Of a DNA stretch of 64,000 nucleotides, positions 27,351-35,711 are shown piece by piece. Where the stretch lies: NCBI RefSeq assembly GCF_009857435.1, contig NZ_WWCK01000003.1, forward strand, positions 248,001 through 312,000, in the 5' to 3' direction. Made by a program: the position numbers and the translations under genes. The stretch's first letter is position 1; each line of letters begins with the position of its first letter. The notes beneath the pieces were generated by a model, which was not told the origin of the DNA, did not search any database, and saw only the letters and a list, made by a program, of their open reading frames with translations. Source of the stretch: Duganella rivi. Lineage in GTDB: Bacteria; Pseudomonadota; Gammaproteobacteria; Burkholderiales; Burkholderiaceae_D.

Positions 27351-29564
27351 TTAGAAGCGATAGTCCAGCCGTACGTCTACCGTGCGCGGATCGCTTGCCG
27401 TCAGCATGCCGAAGCTGTCGATGTAAATCGGGTGCACCTTGTTTTCGAGATTTTTCACGCGTGCCGTGACGCTCCATGCCGCGCCTTGCGGGCGGTAGCG
27501 CAGCGTGGCGTCGGTCTGCGTGTACGATGGAATGCGGTATTGCAGCAGCTGCGCCGGCACGGCGATCTGGTAAGCCGCGCTGCGGCGCGCGCTCACGCCA
27601 GCCGACAATGGGCCGAAGTCATGCTCATAGCCGAGCGTCAGCGAGTTCGATGGCGAGCGATCGAGCTTGACGCCGGCCCAGTCATGCACGCCGTCAGGGC
27701 TGTAACGAGCATAATGCGCATCGAGCAGCGCCAGTGCATAGCTGAAGCGATCTTGCGCGGTCGGCGCGATTTGGCCCTCGGCTTCCAGGCCTTTAACGCT
27801 GGCTTCACCGGCATTGCTGGTGACGAAGCGCGGCGCGCCCGACACGATGGCGACGCTGGACAATTGCAGGTTGCGGTAATCGTAGTAGAAGGCCGCCAGG
27901 TTCAGGCTAGCCTTGTTATCCCAGAAGCGCGTCTTGACGCCGGTTTCGTAGGAACGCACGGTTTCGGGCTGATAGAACAGCGCCGCCGCAGGTACTGCCA
28001 GTGCGGCCGGGCAGCCCAGTCCCAGTTGCGTGGAGCCGGCGAGGCAGCCGTCGTTAAAGCCGCCGGCCTTGTAGCCGGTGGCGATGGCGCCGTACAGCAG
28101 CGTGCCTGGCGCGAGGTCGTAGTCCAGGCCCAGGCGCCAGGTCGTCTGGTGCGTGCGCATGGCGGCGTCGTTCAACAGCTTGAAGTCGGTGGCCGGGTTG
28201 AAGGCCGGGCCTTGCTGGAAGTTGGTCGAGCCTACACGCGATTTTTGATCGGAGGTGTAGCGCGCACCAGCGGTGGCGCGCAGCTTGTCGGTCACGCGGT
28301 AGGTGGCCTGGCCGAAGACGGCCTTGCTGGTCGAGATAGTCGGGCCGTGATCGAAAACGTAGTACGGTGGCAGGCCAACCAGCGCCAGGTCGCGGAAGGT
28401 GTAGACCTGCGACGACTCTTCGCGGAAGTAGTACACGCCTGCTTGTGCGCTGAGCGGGCCGTCGCCTTCGGTGGCGATGCGCAGTTCGTGCGAGTCCTGC
28501 TTGTAGTCGCCGAGGAAGCTCTCGCGCACGTTGAGCGCCAGCGTAGGCTGCACGCGGTAGTAGAAGTTGGCCAGCTGGTCGTGATCGAAGCTGCGGTGCG
28601 AACCGAGGTAGTACAGCGTGGCCGGGCCCAGATCCCACGACAGGTCGGCGCTGACGCCGTAGGTATTCTTGTAGCTGTGCGCTTGCTGCTGCGGCGCGAT
28701 CGCCGCGTTCGGAGCGACGAAGTTGTAGGTCAGGCGGGTACGCGTGCCGCTGTTGTACGGTACCGGATTGCCGCTAGCGACACCGGTGTAGAAATTGGTG
28801 TCAGGGACGTAGCTGTCGTTGTTGTCATCAACCTTGCTGCGGTCATAGCGCACGACCAGCGTGGCGTCGCGCGTGATTTTCAGTTTCGCCGACAGGCGTG
28901 CCGAAATATCGTCGCGATCCTTGCCCAATTCGCGGCCGTTATTCAGACCGTTGGTCAGATAGCTGTCATGCTTGTTGGCCGACATGGCGGCGCGCAGCGA
29001 CAGCATATCGTTGACCGGCACGTTGATCATGGCGGCCAGTTTGCGGCTGTTGTAGTTGCCGAATTCCGTGGCGACCCAGGCCTCGAAGCGGTTGATCGGC
29101 GTCTTCGACATCACGCTGATTACGCCGGCCGTGGTGTTGCGGCCATACAGCGTGCCTTGCGGGCCGCGCAGCACTTCCACGCGTTCCAGATCGTAGAAGC
29201 TCAGGTTTTGAATTTGCGGGCGGGCGATGTAAATCCCGTCGAGCAGGAAGGCTGCCGATGGATCGCCTTTTTCAGTCGCATCGTTGTTGGACACGCCGCG
29301 CATGGTGATGCGCATGCCGTCCGGCGTGTTGTCCACTTCCACATTAGGCAGGCGCGCGCCGATGTCGCCCGGCGTGTCGATGCCGGCCTTGGTCAAAGCA
29401 TCGGCGCTCAAGGTGCTCATGGACACCGGCGTTTTCGATTCCAGAGAAGGCGCGCGTTGCGCCGTCACGGTCACTTCTTGAATCTGGGCTTGCGCCGTCC
29501 CCGCGATCATTAGCGAGAATGGAATCACCATGAGTTTTGGCCGGGCCTGCGCGGTGGTTTTCAT
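27351..29564 (-). CDS. TonB-dependent receptor
   Basis: 737 residues from the ATG at 29564 (MKTTAQARPKLMVIPFSLM), which opens a signal peptide ending in AQAQ. Upstream in-frame ATG would add residues with no signal character. The plug shows IQEVTVTAQR as TonB box, MRGVSNNDATEKGDPSAAFLLDG, and LERVEVLRGPQGTLYGRNTTAG; the barrel ends in the canonical VDVRLDYRF. The LRGPQGTLYGRNTTAG type is common in receptors for carbohydrate or aromatic compounds as well as iron complexes, so the ligand is open. It forms an operon with the 7TMR hybrid kinase and diguanylate cyclase. Confidence 0.9.
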   Translation of the reverse strand: MKTTAQARPKLMVIPFSLMIAGTAQAQIQEVTVTAQRAPSLESKTPVSMSTLSADALTKAGIDTPGDIGARLPNVEVDNTPDGMRITMRGVSNNDATEKGDPSAAFLLDGIYIARPQIQNLSFYDLERVEVLRGPQGTLYGRNTTAGVISVMSKTPINRFEAWVATEFGNYNSRKLAAMINVPVNDMLSLRAAMSANKHDSYLTNGLNNGRELGKDRDDISARLSAKLKITRDATLVVRYDRSKVDDNNDSYVPDTNFYTGVASGNPVPYNSGTRTRLTYNFVAPNAAIAPQQQAHSYKNTYGVSADLSWDLGPATLYYLGSHRSFDHDQLANFYYRVQPTLALNVRESFLGDYKQDSHELRIATEGDGPLSAQAGVYYFREESSQVYTFRDLALVGLPPYYVFDHGPTISTSKAVFGQATYRVTDKLRATAGARYTSDQKSRVGSTNFQQGPAFNPATDFKLLNDAAMRTHQTTWRLGLDYDLAPGTLLYGAIATGYKAGGFNDGCLAGSTQLGLGCPAALAVPAAALFYQPETVRSYETGVKTRFWDNKASLNLAAFYYDYRNLQLSSVAIVSGAPRFVTSNAGEASVKGLEAEGQIAPTAQDRFSYALALLDAHYARYSPDGVHDWAGVKLDRSPSNSLTLGYEHDFGPLSAGVSARRSAAYQIAVPAQLLQYRIPSYTQTDATLRYRPQGAAWSVTARVKNLENKVHPIYIDSFGMLTASDPRTVDVRLDYRF

Positions 29565-29639
29565 GATTGCTTTTTTAAAAACGGCTGCTGCGTTTGAGAT
29601 GCAAAGCCTCAGAGTGTAGCAGGTTAGCTGCCCGTTTTG

Positions 29640-29657
29640 TAGTTGATAAAGCAACTA
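29640..29657. promoter_or_regulatory. Inverted repeat upstream of TonB receptor
   Basis: A perfect repeat TAGTTG-N6-CAACTA lies in the 106 bp between the propeller kinase stop and the TonB receptor start. There is no T-tract on the minus strand after it, so it looks like a regulator site rather than a terminator. Confidence 0.4.
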
Positions 29658-29670
29658 TGTAGATAAAAAA

Positions 29671-32600
29671 TCACGCTCCGTGTCGCTGCCACCAGCGCCG
29701 CGCACCCGCATACGCCGCGCGAGCCGGCACGCTAAAAGTGATGCGCACACCACCGTTTTCAGAGGTGGCGCCGACTTCCAGCCTGCCGCCGGCGCGTGCT
29801 GCGCGCTCCTTCATTCCGGTCAATCCGTAGTGGCGGGTCTTGGTTGCGGCATCTGCCGACATGCCGACGCCGTCGTCGCTGATCTGCAACAGGAAGTGCT
29901 CTTGCTCGTAGATTACGCGTGCTTCCACGCGCTTGGCGCGCGCATGGCGGAAGGCGTTGCGCAGCGCTTCTCGGGCGATTTCGCATGCTTCTTCGGCCAC
30001 CGTGTCTTGCAGCTTGCGGCGCGGCCCGGCCGCCGTGATGCCGAAGGAGGTGGACGGATGCTCGGCGTGCAGCTGGCGGCCCGCTTCTTCGGTTGCGCTT
30101 TCGACATTGTCCACGCGGCCGGTGCGCAGCTCGTGGACTTGGTCGCGGCCTTCTTCGACGGTGTTGTTGGCTTGATCGAGAATCGGCGCCAGCTTGTTGC
30201 GCGCGTCTTCCGGCAGTCCGTGCGAGACCGTGTCCAGGCGCAGGATCAGCGCCTGCACGCTTTGCAGGAAGGTATCGTGCAGTGTGCGCGCGATGCGTTC
30301 GCGTTCAGCCATGCGCACCGACATTTGCGCCGCCACGCGCCGGGTCGCAACGCGCAAGCGGTAAAGGTAGAGCAGGTACAGCACAGCCGCAATGGACAGC
30401 AGGCACAAGGCCTTGAACCAGGTGGTCTGCACGAACTTGGGTGCTACCTCAAAATCGAGGCGGGCGTCCTCCACGCTCATCATGCCGTCGTCGTTGAAGG
30501 CGCGCACGCGGAAGGTGTAGCTGCCCGGCGCCACGTTGGTGTAATAGGCGATGCGGCGGTTGCCGGCTTCCTGCCAGTCGTCGTCGACGCCGGAAAGCTG
30601 GTATTGGAAGCGCATCGCCTCTGGCTTGCCCAGTCCCGGCGCGGTAAATTTGATGCTGAAGTTTTGCGCGCCTGGCGGCAGCCGCAGGCCATGGGTTGCG
30701 GCGTAAGTCATGTCGCTCACATCGACGCCTTGTACCGACGGCACCGGCGCGATGTGGTTGTGGCGTAGCTCGCCCGGCGACAGTCGCAGCACGCCGGCGC
30801 TGGTCATGAACCAGAGACTGCCCGCTTTGTCGGCGTAGACGCTGGGCAGGCGGTTTTCGAGCATGGCCTGGCCGTTGTAGCCTTCCAGCGCGCCAAGCAG
30901 TTCATACTTCAGCATTGCGCCGGGCTGCGCCAACACTGCCTGCCAATCGGCGCGGCGCACGTGAACCACGCCTTGGCTGCCGTTGAACCAGCGGTCGCCG
31001 TTGGCGCTGATGGCCATGCCGGAGATATTGGTCAGCGGATCCGGGCGCAGGGCCTTGAGCTTGCGGAAGCCGTCGCCGGTGAATACCGCCAGGCCCTTGT
31101 CGCCGCCCGCGACCACGTCTTCGTTCACGCTGATCATGGTGGCGAGGCCGATGTGATGGGCGTCATAGTTCGAAAGCTTGCCGTTGTCATTGAAGACCAG
31201 GGTGCCGTCGCCGGTTGCGTGCCAACGCTCGCCGGGATTGCGGCCTGCGACGCCCAGGAAGATCTTGTCCGGCAGACTGAAGGCGCTGCGCGGACGCCAT
31301 TGGCCATCGAGCAGGCCGACCAGCCGCACCTGCGGTGACGACATCCACAGTACCTTGCCGTCATCGACCAATCCCATGACGTCATGATCGGTCTTGCCGT
31401 CGGGGCCGGGCGGCAGCGGGATGGTGCTAGTTAGTCCCAGGTGGCGGCGCTGGATGCGGTCGCGTTCCGCCAGCAGCAGCGCGCCTTGGCGGTCGTTGGC
31501 GACCACGCGGTAAAATTCCGGCTGACGTTGCGGCGCCTGGTTGGCCGCCAGTTTCCACGTGATCTTGTTGTAGGCGTCGGACAGCCATACACCGCCCTCG
31601 CTATCGCCCGCCATGGAGAACGCGCCGCTGGCAACCGGCAGGCGCACCGGGATTAAACTGTTTTCACGAAAGCGATCTAGCCCTGTTTGGGTGGCGACCC
31701 AGATATTGCCCTCGATGTCTTCCAATATGCCGTTGGTGGTGCGCGAAGTGAGCGCCAATGGTGCGGCTACCTTGTCGGTGGCGGCACTGCTGACGATTAA
31801 CGGGCCGCCCTGGTGCTGGCCGGCGCGGGCCACGACGCACAGCGTCTCAGGGCAGTAGCGGCTCCACAGGTTGCCCTCCTGGTCGAACTGCGCGCCGGGC
31901 ATCGATTCGAGTGAGTTGAACAGCGCGGGACGCGGCAGGATGTGCCGCTGGCCCGGCGGCAGGGTTTTCTCCTGCGGCAGCGGCAGCATCTCTTGTCGCG
32001 ACGTGATCCATAGGCGGCCGTCTGGCGACTGGGTCAGGGCGGCGCCGCCCTGGTAGGCCAGCGCCTGTGTGAACTTGCCGCTGGCGCGGTTGAGGCGATA
32101 CAGGCCATCGCTGTACAACGCCCAGATTTGATTGTACTGATCCAGTAGTACGCTGCTGATGCTCTCCGGTGGCAGTCCCTGTTCGGCGCTCAGCTTTTGC
32201 AATTGGCCGTGCGCGTAGCGGAAAAAACCACGGCCGCCGGCAATCCACGTGCAGCCATCGTGGTCGACGGCCAGCGTCTTTACATTGCCGACTGGCCCAT
32301 CCAGCGGTTGGATGTCATCGATCCTGCCGTCCTTGTGCAGTACCGACAGGCCTCCGACCGAGTAGCTGATCCACAAGTCGCCATTGGCAGCGGAGCGCAG
32401 CTCGCCGATGCGGCGCCTGGCTACTTCCCCCTTGGCCGGCGGCTCATAACGTTCGAAGCGCACGCCGTCGAAGCGGTATAAGCCGGTGGTGGTGCCTAGC
32501 CACAGCCAGCCGTCCGGCGTTTGCGCCATGGTGGTAATTTCTCCGGGCGCGCCGTCGCGCGTGCTCCACGAGGCGTGGTTGTAATCGTTCAGGCGAATGT

Positions 32601-32697
32601 CGGGATTGAGGGCTTGCGCCGGGCCGCACAGGCCCAGCGCGATGGCCAGCGCGGCCCATGCTGCAAGGGCGCTGCGGACGAGTGTTGATGCGGTCAT
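29671..32697 (-). CDS. Propeller-sensor histidine kinase 1 (Reg_prop/Y_Y_Y/HisKA_3)
   Basis: 1008 residues from the ATG at 32697 (MTASTLVRSALAAW), which opens a signal peptide ending GPAQA. The periplasmic part holds repeated propeller blades, for example DGWLWLGTTTGLYRFDGVRFE and GNIWVATQTGLDRF, then a Y_Y_Y beta-sandwich (RFQYQLSGVDDDWQEAGNRR). One membrane segment follows (ALCLLSIAAVLYLLYLYRL). The cytoplasmic HisKA_3 domain has His807 in RTLHDTFLQSVQ and the ATPase has YGLTGMKERA. This is the NarX-like kinase class, normally paired with a LuxR-type regulator. No response regulator is encoded beside it. Third of three tandem paralogues in one transcript direction, 3 bp after the previous stop. 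Confidence 0.9.
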   Translation of the reverse strand: MTASTLVRSALAAWAALAIALGLCGPAQALNPDIRLNDYNHASWSTRDGAPGEITTMAQTPDGWLWLGTTTGLYRFDGVRFERYEPPAKGEVARRRIGELRSAANGDLWISYSVGGLSVLHKDGRIDDIQPLDGPVGNVKTLAVDHDGCTWIAGGRGFFRYAHGQLQKLSAEQGLPPESISSVLLDQYNQIWALYSDGLYRLNRASGKFTQALAYQGGAALTQSPDGRLWITSRQEMLPLPQEKTLPPGQRHILPRPALFNSLESMPGAQFDQEGNLWSRYCPETLCVVARAGQHQGGPLIVSSAATDKVAAPLALTSRTTNGILEDIEGNIWVATQTGLDRFRENSLIPVRLPVASGAFSMAGDSEGGVWLSDAYNKITWKLAANQAPQRQPEFYRVVANDRQGALLLAERDRIQRRHLGLTSTIPLPPGPDGKTDHDVMGLVDDGKVLWMSSPQVRLVGLLDGQWRPRSAFSLPDKIFLGVAGRNPGERWHATGDGTLVFNDNGKLSNYDAHHIGLATMISVNEDVVAGGDKGLAVFTGDGFRKLKALRPDPLTNISGMAISANGDRWFNGSQGVVHVRRADWQAVLAQPGAMLKYELLGALEGYNGQAMLENRLPSVYADKAGSLWFMTSAGVLRLSPGELRHNHIAPVPSVQGVDVSDMTYAATHGLRLPPGAQNFSIKFTAPGLGKPEAMRFQYQLSGVDDDWQEAGNRRIAYYTNVAPGSYTFRVRAFNDDGMMSVEDARLDFEVAPKFVQTTWFKALCLLSIAAVLYLLYLYRLRVATRRVAAQMSVRMAERERIARTLHDTFLQSVQALILRLDTVSHGLPEDARNKLAPILDQANNTVEEGRDQVHELRTGRVDNVESATEEAGRQLHAEHPSTSFGITAAGPRRKLQDTVAEEACEIAREALRNAFRHARAKRVEARVIYEQEHFLLQISDDGVGMSADAATKTRHYGLTGMKERAARAGGRLEVGATSENGGVRITFSVPARAAYAGARRWWQRHGA

Positions 32698-32699
32698 GC

Positions 32700-35600
32700 T
32701 TACTTTCCAAACAGGCGGCGCCACCACGGTGTGTGGCTGTCCGCGTAAGCGCGGCGCGCCGAGAGCGACATTTTAACGTCGCTGCCCTCATTCTGGGTAC
32801 TGCTGATCTCCAGTGCGGCGCCGATGCGGGCGGCGCGCTCGCGCATGCCGACCAGGCCCCAGTGGCCGGCCGCCGGCGCCGGCGCCATGCCTTGGCCGTT
32901 GTCGCGCACCAGCAGTGTGAATTGCTGCGGCGCGTAATCGAGCTGGACATCGATCCGCTCGGCGTGCGCGTGCTGGTAGGCGTTGCGCAGCGCCTCGCTG
33001 GCGATTTCGCTGATGTCGTTGACCACGGTGGCGCGCAAAGCGGTGCGTTGGCCGCTTACCTCCAGCGCGAATTGCACGCCGGGATAGCTGTTGGCCAGCA
33101 GTGCGGCGACATCGCGCAGGCGGCTTTCCACCTCGTCGATATCGGCCGAGCGCAGCTCGTGCACCTGGGCGCGGCCCTCGCTGATGCTGGTGCGCGCGCT
33201 ATGGAGCACTGCCGACAGGGATTTGTGCGCGGCGCTGTCGTCGGGCAGGGTATCGACTGCCGCATCGAGCCGCAGCACCACGCCTTGCACGCTTTGCAGG
33301 AAGGTGTCGTGCAAGGTACGGGCGATGCGTTCTCGCTCGGCCAGCCGCACTTCCATGCGTTCCTCCAGTCGTGCGGTGACGACGCGCAGGCGGTAAAGGT
33401 AGATCAGGTAGAGCAGCGCAGCCGCCGCCAGCACGCAGCCTGCCCTGAACCACCAGGTTTGCGTGAAGGTGGCGGGGATTTCGAATTCGATGGTGGCCGG
33501 CTTTTCGCTCCATACGCCGTCTTCATTGGCAGCGCGCACGTGGAAGCGATACAGGCCGGGACTCATGCCGGTGTAGAAGGCCGAGCGGCTGTTGCCGGCG
33601 TCCTGCCAGCCGTTATCCTCGCCGTCGAGCCGATATTGGAAGCGCACTTTTTCGGGCTGGCGCAAGCTCGGCGCGGTGTAGTGGATGTTGAAGCTATGCG
33701 CGCCGGCCGGCAGCGTGACTTTGCCCTTGCCCGCGTAGCCGGCGCCGTCCAGCGTCGAGATGCGCGACACGAAGACCACTGGCGCTACCGGGTTGCGCAC
33801 GATATTGCGGGTGTCGAGCGACATCAGGCCGCCGGTGCCGCTGATCCAAAGGCGGTCATCCTTGTCGGCCAACATGCTGGGCAAGCGATTACCGAGCGTG
33901 GCTTCGCCGCGATAACCGTCGTGCAGCGAGAACAGCTTGTAGCGCAAGGGTTGGGATGGCTGGGCTGCGCTGGCCAGCCAGTCGGCCCTGCGCACATGCA
34001 GCAATCCCCTGGCGCCATTGAACCAGCGGTCTCCATTGCTGGTGATGGCCATGCCAGAGACATTCGACAGCAGCTCCGGGACATCGATGCGCAGTTGATG
34101 GAAAGCGTTATCCTTGAACACGGCCATGCCTCGGTCGCCTGCCGCGATCACGTGTTCCCGGCTGAACATCGCTGTTGGCTGGCCTATGGTGCTGGCCGAA
34201 TAGCTGGGCTGCGGACGATCCTCCGAATAGCGCACGATGGTGCCGTCGATGAGCGCCAGCCATGATCCACCTGTGTTGTCAGGTGTACCGATCACAAAGC
34301 GCGGCGGCAGTTTAAACGCGGTGCGCGGCAGCCAGCGGTCGCCGACCCATCCCAATAAGCCGGTATGCGGAGACATCATCCACAGTACCGTGCCATTGTC
34401 CTGCATCCCCCACACCACCATGCGTATCGGTTTGCCATTTGGCCCCTTGGGCGCAGGCAGCGGAATTTTTTCTACCGTGCCTTTGTAGCGGCGCTCAATC
34501 TCCGCATCGGTGGCCAGCAGCAGGCCGCCGTTACGGTCGTTGGCCGACACGTGGTAGCGCTGCGTGCGATCGGCTACCGGCGGGCTGTTGGCTGAAACCT
34601 TCCAAGCGGTGTCGTTGGCGGCGTCGACTACCCACACTTGGCCGGCGTCGTCCTGATTGAGCGAGAACATGTCGTAACTCCCCGGCACATGCACAGTCGT
34701 TAGCGCGGTATCGCGGAAACGTTCCAGCCCGGCCTTGGTGGCGACCCAGATATTGCCCTCGCGGTCTTCCAATATCAGATTGACGCTCAGCGACGACATT
34801 TGCCACGGCTGGTTCAGGCGCGAACTCGCGGCGGAGAAGTCAATGCGGTCAGAAGTGCGCTTGGCGGCGTTGGCTGTAAGGCACAAGCCTATAGGGCACT
34901 TGCTGTTCCACAGATTGCCATCGCGGTCGAACATGGCGGGTTGGTTAGGGTAGGCGCCCGGCATGGGGATGACGGGCCGCTGCCCGGTGGCGGGCGGCAC
35001 GGGTAAGAGCCGTGCGCTCTCGTGGCTGATGACCCACATGCGGCCATCAAGTGCCGGCAGCAGGCCAGTGAATCCCGACACGTCGAGCACAGGATTAAAT
35101 TTATCGGCGGCGCGGTCGTACACAAAGACGCTATCGGTGTTGAGCAGCCACAGATTGCCTTGACGATCGAATCGTATATCATCGACGGCGCCATTTGGCA
35201 GGCCGTGTTCTTTGCCCAGCAAGCGCCATTTGCCGCCGCTGTAGTGATGCATGCCGCTGGGCGCAGCCAGCCAGATATTACCGGCATCGTCGTAAGTCAG
35301 TGCGTTGAACGCTTCGATGCCGGTACCCGGTTTGGCCAGGTCTTCCAGCGTGCCGTCCGGGTGCAGCAGCGACAGGCCGCCCCCTAAAAAATAGCTAATC
35401 AGCAGATCGCCGTTGGGCATAGCCCGAATTGAAGCGGGGCGCCGCCGCAATGGCTGCTCGGATCCGGGCAGGTGGTAGCGCTCGAAGCGCACGCCATCAA
35501 AACGGTGCAAGCCAGATACGGATGTCATCCATAGCCAGCCGTCGCGAGTCTGCGTGATGCTGTCGATGTTGGTCGGCACGCCATCCTTTGCCGTCCACGT

Positions 35601-35711
35601 GGTGTGGTGATAGTCCTGTAGCGGCGTGCTGGGGTTCAGCGCGGAGGCGAGGCATGGTGTTAGCAACAGGTATACTGTTGTGATCCAGTGCTTGATCGAG
35701 CGTTTCATCAT
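32700..35711 (-). CDS. Propeller-sensor histidine kinase 2
   Basis: 1003 residues from the ATG at 35711, which overlaps the TGA of kinase 3 (ATGATGA), so translation is coupled. Signal peptide, Reg_prop blades (DGWLWMTSVSGLHRFDGVRFE), Y_Y_Y domain (RFQYRLDGEDNGWQDAGNSR), one membrane segment, then HisKA_3 with His801 in RTLHDTFLQSVQGVVLRLD and the ATPase motif GHWGLVGMRERAARIGAALE. From the membrane segment onward it is nearly identical to kinase 3, while the propeller is divergent. This suggests recent duplication with sensor diversification. It should signal to the same or an overlapping response regulator. Confidence 0.9.
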   Translation of the reverse strand: MMKRSIKHWITTVYLLLTPCLASALNPSTPLQDYHHTTWTAKDGVPTNIDSITQTRDGWLWMTSVSGLHRFDGVRFERYHLPGSEQPLRRRPASIRAMPNGDLLISYFLGGGLSLLHPDGTLEDLAKPGTGIEAFNALTYDDAGNIWLAAPSGMHHYSGGKWRLLGKEHGLPNGAVDDIRFDRQGNLWLLNTDSVFVYDRAADKFNPVLDVSGFTGLLPALDGRMWVISHESARLLPVPPATGQRPVIPMPGAYPNQPAMFDRDGNLWNSKCPIGLCLTANAAKRTSDRIDFSAASSRLNQPWQMSSLSVNLILEDREGNIWVATKAGLERFRDTALTTVHVPGSYDMFSLNQDDAGQVWVVDAANDTAWKVSANSPPVADRTQRYHVSANDRNGGLLLATDAEIERRYKGTVEKIPLPAPKGPNGKPIRMVVWGMQDNGTVLWMMSPHTGLLGWVGDRWLPRTAFKLPPRFVIGTPDNTGGSWLALIDGTIVRYSEDRPQPSYSASTIGQPTAMFSREHVIAAGDRGMAVFKDNAFHQLRIDVPELLSNVSGMAITSNGDRWFNGARGLLHVRRADWLASAAQPSQPLRYKLFSLHDGYRGEATLGNRLPSMLADKDDRLWISGTGGLMSLDTRNIVRNPVAPVVFVSRISTLDGAGYAGKGKVTLPAGAHSFNIHYTAPSLRQPEKVRFQYRLDGEDNGWQDAGNSRSAFYTGMSPGLYRFHVRAANEDGVWSEKPATIEFEIPATFTQTWWFRAGCVLAAAALLYLIYLYRLRVVTARLEERMEVRLAERERIARTLHDTFLQSVQGVVLRLDAAVDTLPDDSAAHKSLSAVLHSARTSISEGRAQVHELRSADIDEVESRLRDVAALLANSYPGVQFALEVSGQRTALRATVVNDISEIASEALRNAYQHAHAERIDVQLDYAPQQFTLLVRDNGQGMAPAPAAGHWGLVGMRERAARIGAALEISSTQNEGSDVKMSLSARRAYADSHTPWWRRLFGK

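Noticed and set aside
26595-29513. 972-codon open frame on the plus strand
   Set aside because: It lies antisense to the 7TMR kinase and TonB receptor, both with full domain signatures. Its product is rich in His, Arg, Gln and Ala with no motif, as expected for a shadow in GC-rich DNA.
32658-34265. 535-codon open frame on the plus strand
   Set aside because: Antisense to propeller kinase 2; the product is compositionally biased and lacks any domain.
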